IMG/VR virus record: IMGVR_UViG_3300030329_003604 | Location: 1 to 48,026 of that record | Strand: one strand, 5' to 3' | DNA length: 48,026 nt | From: a virus | Shown here: in pieces, positions 1-8,161 of the stretch | How the letters are laid out: the number at the start of each line of letters is the position of its first letter | How positions within the stretch are numbered: the first letter of the stretch is position 1 | Notes under the pieces: model-generated | Databases searched by the model: none | Told to the model about the DNA's origin: nothing | Seen by the model: only the letters and a program-made list of their open reading frames with translations | Position numbers and translations under genes: made by a program

Positions 1-1629
1 CGGTTGTTCTGGAGTTGGGCCTGGACGTTCATTGCCTGGCTGATCGAACTTCACAATCGATTTCAGTCGTGGCATGTCCATGAGGTCTGCATAGACTTCA
101 GTCAGCTCCTGCATGTCTACTGCTCCACCAGCCTGAGCAAGCACTTGCTCCATCGGCATAGCGATCTGAGTCACAAAGTTTGTCAGTCCCTGAACTCGTT
201 CGCTCGGAGACTTGTACATCATGCTGAATGGCTCGACTTCAAAGTTGTAATCCCAGAAGTTTCCCTCTCGCACTTCAGGGTCCCAATCTGCACGAATGGT
301 TTGGCCAGCAGCTTCAAACTCGTTCGGTATCTCAAGCATCTCGTCCTGCCAAAGCAGTTGGCCGAGGTCCTTGCAGATACGTGCGGTAAAGTCGACGACA
401 CGGTACTGCATGTTCGCTTCTCGCTTAGACACAGCACCATGGATGAGCTTGTCTTGGCCTAGCGTATCCGCTTGTGGACCAAGACCTGCCATCATCTGCA
501 AGTTCCCAGCCATCCGATCGAATGTGTCTCTCATGCTGTGGGAGAACGCCTGATTTTGGGAGTCAACACCGCCCATCTTCATCACGTTCACGCTGTCAGG
601 GTTGTCTACTCTTGTCCATTCACCGTCACTGGCACGTTCAATTCGGCGAGCATCGTCCTGATGTCCAGCCTGATAGAACGGAATGTCTTTCTGTCTTTGA
701 GCCTGTCGTTTCTGTTTTCTCAGCAGTCCGTTAACCAGATCACTCAGCGGCTTGAGGTTCATCGCTGGTGAAACCGGCATGATGTTGTCGGGCACTTCAC
801 ACGTTAGGCTCAGCGTGTGAAACGGTCCGTTTTCAGGTCCTTCCCATTCAACGATGCGTACTGGCTTTGTGTCTTTCCCAACCGGCATCGTTACGATCAG
901 GTTGTCCTTCGGAAGCCAGATGTCCATCAGGTCAAGCATTGGATCAATGCCTGGTTCTGTGGTTTCAGCCGTTAGCATTTCACGTACTGGAACTTCGCCA
1001 TCGTGGTTGCTGTAGTTCGGATACTGTGTTGCTGGCTTTAACTGCTCAATGACTTTGCGGTCGTAAGCCGAGTCGTTCATGACCTTCTCGCGACTAATGC
1101 GAAACTTGTTTAGGCAGAACGAACTCTTTCGCCACTCACTCGCTGTTGTGTCATACACAAAGTCATCAAGGCTGATGTTCTCAGCAAATGGTTTGCCTGG
1201 ATCAACCCATTCATCTTCGCCCTCAAGTTGCACGAGTCCTGCGTCAGCGGTGTAGACCTTCACAATGCCAATGGCAAAGAAAGAGTCCATCACCGCCTTC
1301 CGCAAGATGTCTTCAAGGCGTATCTCTTTAATGAGATTGTTTAGGCTCAGTTGGAATGTGTGTGCAAACCATTCGATGTCTGGATGACGAGCAGTGACTA
1401 AAACCCTTGGACGATTCGCTGCCAAGCTCATGGTGTATGTTTCAGCCGTTTGGTACATCAGGTTCATGATGACTTCACGGCGATTCAGCTCATCCGTCAT
1501 TCCGTAGTACGAACCAACGAAGTCTCGCACCATTGCCTTACGCACTTCACGAAAAGGCTTTAGTGCTTTGGTCGAATGCTGAATTGCTTTCAGCAGGCGG
1601 GTGCGGTCTAATTCTTTATTGGGATTCAT
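1..1629 (-). CDS. Portal (head-tail connector) protein, N-terminal 543 residues, cut by window edge
   Basis: Portal proteins form the dodecameric ring at the packaging vertex through which DNA enters and leaves the head. I read the frame directly from ATG 1629; it stays open to base 1. It has the look of a podovirus connector: long mixed alpha/beta body, a MAGLGPQADTLGQDKL segment near residues 380-395, then an acidic helical stem region. It follows TerL in the late operon, the expected place. The product is incomplete here; a Gln/Met-rich C-terminus at 47896-48026 probably belongs to the same gene across a circular join. Family assignment rests on pattern recognition and position, not on an alignment. 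Confidence 0.8.
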   Translation of the reverse strand, partial: MNPNKELDRTRLLKAIQHSTKALKPFREVRKAMVRDFVGSYYGMTDELNRREVIMNLMYQTAETYTMSLAANRPRVLVTARHPDIEWFAHTFQLSLNNLIKEIRLEDILRKAVMDSFFAIGIVKVYTADAGLVQLEGEDEWVDPGKPFAENISLDDFVYDTTASEWRKSSFCLNKFRISREKVMNDSAYDRKVIEQLKPATQYPNYSNHDGEVPVREMLTAETTEPGIDPMLDLMDIWLPKDNLIVTMPVGKDTKPVRIVEWEGPENGPFHTLSLTCEVPDNIMPVSPAMNLKPLSDLVNGLLRKQKRQAQRQKDIPFYQAGHQDDARRIERASDGEWTRVDNPDSVNVMKMGGVDSQNQAFSHSMRDTFDRMAGNLQMMAGLGPQADTLGQDKLIHGAVSKREANMQYRVVDFTARICKDLGQLLWQDEMLEIPNEFEAAGQTIRADWDPEVREGNFWDYNFEVEPFSMMYKSPSERVQGLTNFVTQIAMPMEQVLAQAGGAVDMQELTEVYADLMDMPRLKSIVKFDQPGNERPGPTPEQP

Positions 1630-1657
1630 GTGTTTTTAAGTGCTGTTGGATAGGGAA

Positions 1658-2068
1658 ATGACCGAGACAGAGTTGAGCATTGGTTGTTGTTGTTTGTTGC
1701 TTGGAGTTTACATGCTGTGGTATTTCTTGGTGACGCGTCCCCGAGAGAAAGCTGCCAAGATGGAACGTGTTATGAAGGTTGTTGCAGAACAAAAAAGGGA
1801 AAGAAAGCGGGAGCGAGAGGTTCACGAATATTTTCAAAACGAGTTCGAAAAGCGAAAGCAAGCCATAGGCCAGATTGTTTGCCCTCAGTGTCAGTGGACT
1901 GGGACTTGGGGTGAAGGAATGTCATATCAGGAGTTCTTTGCTTACGACTTGCATAAAAAATACGAAGTTAAAATCGATGAATTGCTCGTTCGCGAGGCCG
2001 ACAACTTGAATCTTGAATCCCAGTTCAAATGCCCCATGTGCAAATCCACCAACTGGCAAAAGGCTTAG
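1658..2068 (+). CDS. Small membrane-anchored zinc-ribbon protein (moron)
   Basis: Isolated plus-strand gene squeezed between the start of the portal gene and the stop of TerL, both on the minus strand. I chose ATG 1658 (136 residues) because a GGATAGGGA Shine-Dalgarno stretch sits just upstream; a GTG at 1640 would add six residues. Seen: one N-terminal transmembrane segment (residues 8-26), a very basic coiled stretch (29-70), and two Cys pairs, CPQC at 75-78 and CPMC at 125-128, which suit a zinc ribbon. The stop abuts the TerL stop. Orientation and isolation suggest expression independent of the late operon, perhaps during lysogeny. Function unknown. Confidence 0.75.
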   Translation: MTETELSIGCCCLLLGVYMLWYFLVTRPREKAAKMERVMKVVAEQKRERKREREVHEYFQNEFEKRKQAIGQIVCPQCQWTGTWGEGMSYQEFFAYDLHKKYEVKIDELLVREADNLNLESQFKCPMCKSTNWQKA

Positions 2069-3904
2069 TCACCAGCCATCGTTGTTCTGTAACGCTAAAC
2101 GGTCTTCGTGCTCTTTAAGTCGCCATGCCATGCAGCCGTATGGCAAGTCTTCTTCAAACGCATCTCGTTCAACTGGTTTGCGTGCTGGTCTGTCCTTCGT
2201 CGCATGCCATGCAATCGCTGCTGCAATTACTCGGTCACCATGTGCCTGACCTTTGGCTGAGTCGTCCTGTGTTTTTACAGAGCGACTGTGTACGACTTTC
2301 CCCTGCTTGTAGACGTACTGCCGACATTCATTTAGTAGCTTCTCACTGCGGATGCAGTATTCACCGTTCTGAATAGCGGCTGACATCTGGCTAAGTACAG
2401 CAAGTTTGTTTTTGTCCGTACTGAACCAACCTGGATTGCGTGTCTTCTTGCGATAGCTTTTGTTCTCGATCTCACGGTAGTAAATGTTGCCGTAGTTACG
2501 TTCGAGAACTTGCTTTGTGTATGCTCCACCAGGAGGACCATTCATTTCCCAGATCAGGTAAGCGTTGTTAAACCACTTTGCTGTTGCAATCGTGAGGTCA
2601 GCAAACGCTTCAGGTCTGAGCGTGTTAGTTGCAAACTCGGCAACCTGTTGTCCAGTTACCGTGTCTACAGCAACTAATACAGAGTTACTTGTGTAGTCTC
2701 CACCTAGTCCGGCAGAGATGTCACAGCCGATCACGTACTGTCCACTCTTTACAGGTACACCGCTACTATCACGGTGACACCAAACTTTAAACGGACCGTC
2801 CGAAGTCTCATTAAACTCGGGAGTAAGGTCTTCTTCGTCATAGAACAGGATTCCTTGCTCGTAAGGGCGAAGCAGTCCTGACTTACCTTGTTCGTACAAG
2901 TCTTTGCCGAAGATTTGATACTCAGAACCGCCGTAGTCACGGTCTAGTTCCTGTGCGATCGACTGTGGTGTCGCTCCTGGACGCTGGCATTCTTGGTCGT
3001 AATACGGTGCTCGAACCTTGCCATCAAGCACAAACTTGTAGCCTTCAGGGAACTTATATTCCTTGTCGAGGATTTCAAGCACACCGTCCTTGCTTGTGTA
3101 TAAGCCAACGCCACGATCAGGATGTTCAGTCCAGTTAAGGATGATCTTCTTGATGTTCGATGGCGTGTGCATCACATCGTAGTAAGCACCGCTTGCTCCT
3201 TTCGGAGTAGACACAAACACACGACAGTCAGTCGCATGCTGTGTCGCTGCCAACGCTTTGTAGTCGTCACCAGTTGGGAACGCTGCATATTCGTCGATAG
3301 CAATGGCTTTCTTACGTCCACCACGGAAAGCGTCTTCCGTTGTTGATGCTCCTTCAAACGTCGAACCGTTGTCTCGGTTTTCCATCAGCATCATTGAGCG
3401 GTATGTCTTGGACGGTTTCATCCAGGCAGGTAATCCACCACGACCACCATCTCCATTGAGCAGGAAGTCTAGCTTCCACATCAATGTGTCTTTCTTTCCT
3501 GGCTTGTCTACCAGATCAGCAGTACGAGACATAATCCCGAAGCTACTGAAGTCGTGAAACATCCAGTGATGAAAGAAGAGAGTTAGGAACATCCATGTCG
3601 CTCCCAAGTCTCTCGACTTTTCAACACCAATGTCGTGCTGACCTAACACTTCATCCATTTCGAGGAATGCTCTGTCTTGGAACTTGTAGGTTCTAAACGG
3701 AATCACATTACTCGTTGTTCCCACCAACCGACTTCCACGTGGCTCGTAAAGCCAGCAGAATGTATTGATGAAAAACAGGACATCGTGCTTACAAGCAGTC
3801 CAGAGAGTTCGCTGTCGTTCGATTGTGTCTGCCCATTGAAGCAGGTCACGTCTGAACTCCAGATTCTCTTTCAGTCCTTTGGGGACTAACTCGTATAAAC
3901 TCAA
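2069..3904 (-). CDS. terL: Terminase large subunit (packaging ATPase-nuclease)
   Basis: 611 residues. TerL drives ATP-dependent DNA packaging into the prohead through the portal and cuts the concatemer. Seen: an N-terminal ATPase with a variant Walker A KSRDLGATW (96-104), Walker B AIAIDEY (200-206) and an STPKG coupling motif (232-236). A C-terminal RNase H-like nuclease has D395 in GCDISAGLGGDYTS, E453 in IWEMNG and D557 in HGDRVIAA. Start: TTG 3904, which overlaps the TGA stop of the upstream 52-residue gene (TTGA), so translation is probably coupled. It sits directly upstream of the portal gene. Domain order and length are normal for podoviral and myoviral TerL. Confidence 0.93.
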   Translation of the reverse strand: MSLYELVPKGLKENLEFRRDLLQWADTIERQRTLWTACKHDVLFFINTFCWLYEPRGSRLVGTTSNVIPFRTYKFQDRAFLEMDEVLGQHDIGVEKSRDLGATWMFLTLFFHHWMFHDFSSFGIMSRTADLVDKPGKKDTLMWKLDFLLNGDGGRGGLPAWMKPSKTYRSMMLMENRDNGSTFEGASTTEDAFRGGRKKAIAIDEYAAFPTGDDYKALAATQHATDCRVFVSTPKGASGAYYDVMHTPSNIKKIILNWTEHPDRGVGLYTSKDGVLEILDKEYKFPEGYKFVLDGKVRAPYYDQECQRPGATPQSIAQELDRDYGGSEYQIFGKDLYEQGKSGLLRPYEQGILFYDEEDLTPEFNETSDGPFKVWCHRDSSGVPVKSGQYVIGCDISAGLGGDYTSNSVLVAVDTVTGQQVAEFATNTLRPEAFADLTIATAKWFNNAYLIWEMNGPPGGAYTKQVLERNYGNIYYREIENKSYRKKTRNPGWFSTDKNKLAVLSQMSAAIQNGEYCIRSEKLLNECRQYVYKQGKVVHSRSVKTQDDSAKGQAHGDRVIAAAIAWHATKDRPARKPVERDAFEEDLPYGCMAWRLKEHEDRLALQNNDGW

Positions 3905-4059
3905 ATGAACAATCCGTTTGGTTGAGCTTCAAGCGTGTCCTGAAGCCGGTGTAACCACTGCCACCACACATACGATTTCCAAATTAGCACCAGGAAGTAT
4001 AAAGTTGCGGCTATGTGGAAAAGCGTTCCTGTGATGTAGAACAGTCGGTTACGTTTCAT
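3901..4059 (-). CDS. 52-residue single-pass membrane protein, coupled to TerL
   Basis: Short frame from ATG 4059, preceded by AAGGGTG at good spacing, ending in TGA at 3903-3901 that overlaps the TTG start of terL. Seen: a basic N-terminus (MKRNR) followed by one hydrophobic helix (residues 8-27) and an amphipathic tail rich in Trp and Gln. It lies between the putative small terminase and TerL, where some podoviruses keep a small membrane lysis gene, but no motif proves such a role here. It could act only as a translational coupler. Confidence 0.65.
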   Translation of the reverse strand: MKRNRLFYITGTLFHIAATLYFLVLIWKSYVWWQWLHRLQDTLEAQPNGLFI

Positions 4060-4070
4060 GTGAGACACCC

Positions 4071-4634
4071 TTATAAAAGTTCGGAAAGCATTGCTTCGAT
4101 TTGCTCAACGCTCTCCTGTGTGTCTCTCATTCCTTGATCTTCTGTTGTGCGTCCAGATTTCAGTTGTTCACCCAATACCTTGTCGAAGAACTTAGTCTGA
4201 TTGGCACTGGCCCATATCAGCATGTTCCACGCTCCTGGTGTTGGAGCATCATCCGGCTTCGTCTTCCAGTTCGTCATCTCGCCAACTGCCTTGTGCAAGT
4301 TATGAAACACAAAGGCGATGTCAGGAGGCAACTCGCTGTCGTTGATGTCGTACTCGCCGAGTATTTCGATCAACTCTTCCTGTGACTTCTCTTGTTGAAC
4401 GGCCTCAAGCTGTTCAGGTATTCCAGCCATCCCAAACTTGAGAAACCGCTCGTGTATTTCCCGCTCAACGGCAGCAGACACAAAGCCCATTTCTGCCATC
4501 ACTTTGTCGGACGCTTCCTTCCAGCCATCACACTCTTTCTTGGCTTCCTTGTAGCGTCTACGCCATTCAGCTCCACGGCCTTCTCGTTTGAGCCGGTTGA
4601 TGAAGAGCGTTCGTGTTGTTGTGCCTTTAGCCAC
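4071..4634 (-). CDS. Putative terminase small subunit
   Basis: 187 residues, GTG start at 4634. No motif is diagnostic. The call rests on position (directly upstream of the small membrane gene and TerL), length and layout: a basic N-terminal region with KRE/RRR stretches that could bind DNA, a charged helical middle, and an acidic C-terminus, as in TerS proteins that recognise the packaging site and bind TerL. Start alternatives were not convincing. It could be an unrelated late protein. Confidence 0.5.
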   Translation of the reverse strand: MAKGTTTRTLFINRLKREGRGAEWRRRYKEAKKECDGWKEASDKVMAEMGFVSAAVEREIHERFLKFGMAGIPEQLEAVQQEKSQEELIEILGEYDINDSELPPDIAFVFHNLHKAVGEMTNWKTKPDDAPTPGAWNMLIWASANQTKFFDKVLGEQLKSGRTTEDQGMRDTQESVEQIEAMLSELL

Positions 4635-4666
4635 GATTTATATTGTTTAGTTGAGGGAGTTAGGGT

Positions 4667-5014
4667 TTGAGATTACTAGCTAAAATTTTCTGGCCATCGG
4701 TGTTTGTGGGACTATTTGGATGGCTCTTTTTGCTTGTTGGGCTAGGGTTTGTATTGGGGGGATTGATCCTTCTATCCGGCCTTGGAGCAGCTATCGCAGT
4801 TTTGGTTTGGATCTACCTAGCTTGCAGGTACATGGAGGTTATCCACGACCGGTTATGTTGGCTCTATCATAAATATCCAGTCATACCGAGAACCCTGATT
4901 TTCTCGATTTTGGTAGTCGCATTAGCCACTCTTAATTTGTTGTTGCAGGGTTGGTTGTTTTCGGAGGAGGTTTGGGCATTCTTTAGAGAGCGACGATTTG
5001 GCCCACCGAAGTAA
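4667..5014 (+). CDS. Three-pass small membrane protein (moron)
   Basis: 115 residues on the plus strand, inserted between minus-strand late genes that start at 4634 and stop at 5022. TTG start at 4667 with GAGGGAG about eight bases upstream. Three hydrophobic segments (about 10-34, 36-54, 76-95) and a basic C-terminal tail. Unlike its plus-strand siblings it has no Cys pairs. Its placement matches the other isolated plus-strand genes. Superinfection exclusion or another change to the host envelope is possible but not shown. Confidence 0.7.
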   Translation: MRLLAKIFWPSVFVGLFGWLFLLVGLGFVLGGLILLSGLGAAIAVLVWIYLACRYMEVIHDRLCWLYHKYPVIPRTLIFSILVVALATLNLLLQGWLFSEEVWAFFRERRFGPPK

Positions 5015-5021
5015 AGCACCT

Positions 5022-5153
5022 TTATTCTGTCAGTTCGTTATTTAGGTATTTGTCAAAACAACCTTCGCAAAGCCAGCCCTGCCAACACGGTTCCGACACA
5101 CCAACAAGGTCTTCTTCAACCTTGCGATTACACTCTGTGCAGACATTCTTCAC
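5022..5153 (-). CDS. 43-residue zinc-finger protein
   Basis: I start it at GTG 5153, which overlaps the TGA stop of the preceding gene (GTGA), giving 43 residues. A longer frame from ATG 5258 would overlap that gene by more than 100 bases and adds a low-complexity stretch. Seen: CTEC at 5-8, a lone Cys at 23 and CEGC at 29-32, the pattern of a small zinc-binding knuckle. Last gene of this stretch of the late operon before the plus-strand membrane gene. Function unknown. Confidence 0.55.
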   Translation of the reverse strand: MKNVCTECNRKVEEDLVGVSEPCWQGWLCEGCFDKYLNNELTE

Positions 5154-5560
5154 CTGCTTGTCTTGAGTGTCTTGTACAGTGTCAGTGCGTTGGTGTGCGT
5201 TATCGCGAGACCGACAATGTCTGCATCCATTTCCGTCGCTGTCAGATTGATTGACCATTGGCCATTGCCTTCGTGTGCTGCACTGTTGGAGGTTGTTCCT
5301 TGAGTGCCACCGTCTTTAGTTATCTTGGTTGTCACTGAGCCGCTCGTGATTGCAGCTCCTGTCGTCTTGTTCACCAACACAAAGGTCAGTCCTGTCAGGG
5401 CTAAGCCTTTGCGGTATGTGTCTTCTGTTGCTACGTCGCCGATCAATATGTTTGACTGAGCGATGATTGGTGTGACGTTTTGGGTTACGGCTAACCCTCT
5501 TGTCACTGCGTATTTGATTCCTCCTGTGAATCCAGGAGCGACTAAATGCTTTACTGCCAT
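5150..5560 (-). CDS. Beta-rich virion protein related to the tail-adaptor N-terminal domain
   Basis: 136 residues, start ATG 5560 overlapping the TAA of the gene before it (TAATG). Residues about 48-135 resemble the N-terminal domain of the 367-residue tail adaptor at 42318-43421. Shared pattern: FxLVNKxTGAA, TKDGGTQ, an xEGNGQ(W/Y)S(I/V)NLTAxEM block and a V(G)LxxTHxxA strand. This looks like an immunoglobulin-like or decoration fold used twice in the virion. Structural role inferred from its place in the late operon. Confidence 0.7.
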   Translation of the reverse strand: MAVKHLVAPGFTGGIKYAVTRGLAVTQNVTPIIAQSNILIGDVATEDTYRKGLALTGLTFVLVNKTTGAAITSGSVTTKITKDGGTQGTTSNSAAHEGNGQWSINLTATEMDADIVGLAITHTNALTLYKTLKTSR

Positions 5561-6618
5561 TAGCTCGCACGAGTTCTGCTAGTTGGATTACTTGCGTCGT
5601 TAATAGTCCATGTCATGGCCGTTGTACTGCCATCCAGCTTCTTGCCTGTGATCGTGGTGCTACTGATGGCGAACTCACCAACCGCACAGTAAATCATGTA
5701 CAGCAGTTGTGCTGGCGTAGCAGCTGCTCCGTCAGAGGCGTAGCTCTCTGTCTGAGCCGTTGTCCACATTGCGTCCATTTCCGCCTTGGTCGGTGGATCG
5801 TAGGCATTCAATGCGTCTGTGCATTCGCTCTGCACTTCAGCATCCCACGAACTGTTCCATGGAACTGCTGTCAGTCCTGCACCCGCTGAACCGATTTCGG
5901 CAGTGTCAGTTAGGATGTCAGCCACGTATTTGCCGAATGTACCTGAGCTAGCATGACCACTAGCAGCTTCATCCCAGACGGCATCAGCGATGTCGGCAGC
6001 ACTAGCACCGCCTCCACCACCAGTTGTCCAAGCGGAATCACCTCTATCTCTGAGAGCCTGCAAGCTGTCAGTCGTGTTCACGTAGTCATCCCAGTCGGCT
6101 GTTGATTCTTTACTGACAAGCCGTGCGATGATTGAGTTGTCGGTCACATCTGATCCAGCTACCGAAGCAGACACAAGGTGATCGAGTCCGTAGGTTTCAA
6201 TTGCTGCATCACACGCTGCGTTTATTTGATCGGTTGCGTCGCTACCTTCGATGCTAGCCACATCGACCCTAGCATTGCTGTCGAAAGCACTAGCACTGGC
6301 AGCAAACAGGGCATCATATATCGCTTCCTCCAACACGTAGAAGGTTTTGAATACGGGTAATGCTCCTGACTCATGGCAGGCTACTAGCAGCTCGCCACAT
6401 GTGTTTGTGTCTGTGGTATCAAGCACAACGATGTAGTAGCCGATTTCATCGTGCGATGAGCTTGAGCTTTCGTTCTTCTGAGCGAAGTTTCCACCTGCTT
6501 TGGATAAGCGAATATCCGCCTGGCTAATCGTTAAACCAGTTTCGGCAGTCTTGCCGTCAGTCTCGTCAAGAAACGGACCAAAGCGAAATGTGTAGGCTGT
6601 TGATTGCTTTAGGAACAT
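5560..6618 (-). CDS. Virion/tail protein with N-terminal beta domain
   Basis: 352 residues, ATG at 6618 overlapping the upstream stop (TAATG). The N-terminal ~115 residues form a beta domain (RFGPFLDETDG, SKAGG, DEIGYYIVVLDTTDT, GALPVFKTFYVL) of the kind that recurs in phage tail and head-fibre proteins. The middle has the motif ADIADAVWDEAASGH with a Gly-rich stretch, then a short helical C-terminal region. One-base overlaps on both sides indicate a tightly coupled virion gene set. Exact place in the particle unknown. Confidence 0.7.
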   Translation of the reverse strand: MFLKQSTAYTFRFGPFLDETDGKTAETGLTISQADIRLSKAGGNFAQKNESSSSSHDEIGYYIVVLDTTDTNTCGELLVACHESGALPVFKTFYVLEEAIYDALFAASASAFDSNARVDVASIEGSDATDQINAACDAAIETYGLDHLVSASVAGSDVTDNSIIARLVSKESTADWDDYVNTTDSLQALRDRGDSAWTTGGGGGASAADIADAVWDEAASGHASSGTFGKYVADILTDTAEIGSAGAGLTAVPWNSSWDAEVQSECTDALNAYDPPTKAEMDAMWTTAQTESYASDGAAATPAQLLYMIYCAVGEFAISSTTITGKKLDGSTTAMTWTINDASNPTSRTRAS

Positions 6619-7166
6619 TAGGCTCGCATCTGTCTGTAAGTGTTAAGTGCTACTGGCACAGCGTCTGAGCTACCGCTGGAAGCGTCAGGTGTTTCTAAGT
6701 ACACCTGTGTGACTTTCATCTCATCTCCTGCTCCCATGCCACCACCTGAGCCAGCGAGCATGGTGATTCGCATCTTCAAGTCAGTCCAATCACTAATACC
6801 GCTGGTATCGCTGATTGTGTATGAGTAAGCAGTCCAACTACTGGTGTTTACACTTGAATTCGTTGTTGTTGCCTTTACTGAGCTTCCCTGAAGCAGTTCA
6901 AGCTTCAGATCAGGTGGATCGCCAGTAAATGCGTTGTCTGAGGTTAATGCCTTGTATTTGATGTATGAGTTCCCAGAATCAGGAGCAGACACATCACTCA
7001 GTCGCACAATACAGGCTTCACTGCTGCCGTTGTCACTGACCCTGATGTACGTTGTGTCATCATCAGCACTGGACTCGTCAATGCTTGTGTACAGCGTCGA
7101 ACCACCAGACTTGTCCGTCCAGTTGCCGTCTGTATCATCTGCATCAGGGCGTGCAAACTGAGCCAC
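6618..7166 (-). CDS. Beta-sandwich virion protein, possible carbohydrate-binding
   Basis: 182 residues starting at GTG 7166, which overlaps the stop of the small basic gene. Alternating Ser/Thr/Asp-rich strands (TTYIRVSDNGSSEACIVRL, SYIKYKALTSD, SSWTAYSYTISD, DWTDLKMRITML) are typical of jelly-roll or carbohydrate-binding modules found in short phage virion proteins. No catalytic motif. Likely a capsid or tail surface protein; inferred only from fold-like pattern and neighbours. Confidence 0.65.
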   Translation of the reverse strand: MAQFARPDADDTDGNWTDKSGGSTLYTSIDESSADDDTTYIRVSDNGSSEACIVRLSDVSAPDSGNSYIKYKALTSDNAFTGDPPDLKLELLQGSSVKATTTNSSVNTSSWTAYSYTISDTSGISDWTDLKMRITMLAGSGGGMGAGDEMKVTQVYLETPDASSGSSDAVPVALNTYRQMRA

Positions 7167-7270
7167 TAGTAGCCTCGCTTCATCTTTCTGCCAGACTTCT
7201 TAGCAGCACGCTTCGCAGCGGCCTTGCCCTTCTTGGTGTATGGATACTTCTTCTTTCCAACTTTAGGCAT
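7166..7270 (-). CDS. 34-residue Lys-rich basic protein
   Basis: Starts MPKVGKKKYPYTKKGKAAAK and continues Lys/Arg-rich to the end; ATG 7270, stop TAG 7168-7166 overlapping the next GTG. I recognise this as a very short basic protein commonly carried next to structural genes in marine phages (MPKVGKKKFPYT-type start). It could bind packaged DNA or RNA. It overlaps the end of the preceding zinc-ribbon gene by eight bases. The short length makes it easy to miss. Confidence 0.7.
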   Translation of the reverse strand: MPKVGKKKYPYTKKGKAAAKRAAKKSGRKMKRGY

Positions 7271-7487
7271 CGTCGTTTATTCCTTGCTTCACGTAATAGG
7301 AGCTCTTGCACTCACTGCACTCAACCCTTTCGGGGTACAGTACCCACCATTCGGCTTCGTCCAGTATTTCCCGCTGGCTTTGTGACAGGTGTTCGTCTTC
7401 TAGGTGTATTCCTCGAATCCAGTTTTCCCGCCCACATTCATCACAGTCCCATCGCCAAGCGGCGTGTAGTTCCACTGTTTCAGCCAT
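7263..7487 (-). CDS. Small zinc-ribbon protein
   Basis: 74 residues, ATG 7487. CDEC at residues 15-18 and CSEC at 57-60 make a four-Cys zinc ribbon around an acidic helix. It overlaps the end of the upstream gene by 88 bases in a different frame, which is unusual, and overlaps the small basic gene by eight bases. The first Cys pair lies inside the overlap, so a shorter start would destroy the ribbon. Function unknown. Confidence 0.55.
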   Translation of the reverse strand: MAETVELHAAWRWDCDECGRENWIRGIHLEDEHLSQSQREILDEAEWWVLYPERVECSECKSSYYVKQGINDDA

Positions 7488-7687
7488 TTTGAGTCTTGCT
7501 CCTGTATGAGTAAATCCGCGTCGGCTCGCTCAATCCAGCCGTTTTCGGCTAGAGGTTTCACAACGTTCTTAAACGCCATTTGTGCGGCCTGGTGCGCCCC
7601 TAGGTAGTGTTCTGTGCGGAAGCCAACAAGGTTATTCTCAACGATGTTGACAGCGTCCTGTACGGCTTTGAGGTTTTGGGTTTTCAT
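7400..7687 (-). CDS. Unknown 95-residue protein, first gene of the late operon
   Basis: ATG 7687 follows a run of seven A on the coding strand and has no strong Shine-Dalgarno site. The protein is mixed alpha-helical (VQDAVNIVENNLVGFRTEHYLGAH..., KPLAENGWIERADADLLIQEQ) with a Gly-rich end. I recognise no family. It opens the late minus-strand gene set, downstream of a 480-base non-coding regulatory stretch. Confidence 0.5.
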   Translation of the reverse strand: MKTQNLKAVQDAVNIVENNLVGFRTEHYLGAHQAAQMAFKNVVKPLAENGWIERADADLLIQEQDSKWLKQWNYTPLGDGTVMNVGGKTGFEEYT

Positions 7688-8014
7688 TTTTTTGTGCGCG
7701 GGCCTTAGGGGCTAATTAACGGGACTCCGCTGGGTGGGGTGGGGGATTTGGTTCGGATTTAGCGGCCTACTATATGTAACACCGGCAAACGTTTTACACT
7801 GCTATACAAGTAGATGAGGCCGTTCCCATGCCACCGGTTGGCAACCGTGGCACATATGGCCGGCAATGGTCACCGTCTCAATTGGTGGCCACGGCCCACG
7901 GCCATCAACGTCTAACGGTGGCCGTCGATGCGTCTTACTATTGTACGCATCAACACAATGAACCAACGGCACGTATTGGCCCGTAGGAAATAGTTGGGAA
8001 TATTTTGCAAATAA

Positions 8015-8028
8015 TTGCCAAATGGCAA
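8015..8028. promoter_or_regulatory. Operator-like palindrome, left copy
   Basis: TTGCCAAATGGCAA is a perfect palindrome except at its centre. It lies just upstream of the -35 box of the ardA promoter and matches the copy at 8070-8083. Likely binding site of a dimeric regulator; the regulator is not identified. Confidence 0.55.
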
Positions 8029-8038
8029 CAAATAGTAT

Positions 8039-8066
8039 TTGACAGCATGCCGATAAGCTTTATGAT
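8039..8066 (+). promoter_or_regulatory. Sigma70-type promoter of the ardA operon
   Basis: TTGACA (8039-8044), a 16-base spacer, then TATGAT (8061-8066). This is close to consensus and about 100 bases upstream of the ardA start. It is bracketed by two palindromes (8015-8028 and 8070-8083), so it is probably repressible. Confidence 0.7.
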
Positions 8067-8069
8067 ATG

Positions 8070-8083
8070 TTGCCAAGTGACAA
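8070..8083. promoter_or_regulatory. Operator-like palindrome, right copy
   Basis: TTGCCAAGTGACAA matches the left copy at 12 of 14 positions and extends to GTTG...CAAC (8069-8084). It lies just after the -10 box, at about the transcription start, a usual repressor position. Confidence 0.5.
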
Positions 8084-8103
8084 CACCTGCAACAAATAAA
8101 AAC

Positions 8104-8161
8104 GGCCCGCAGTGCTGCAACACAAACGGGCCTGCTAACCACCCACTAATCAAATGAAAGG
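8104..8161 (+). ncRNA. Structured 5' leader of ardA
   Basis: Outer stem GGCCCG (8104-8109) with CGGGCC (8127-8132) encloses a GCAG-TG-CTGC hairpin. It is followed by the shared ribosome-binding leader CCCACTAATCA...GAAAGG (8142-8161), eight bases before the ardA ATG. Two other genes of this operon (8826, 9825) have the same order of fold then leader. Confidence 0.5.
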
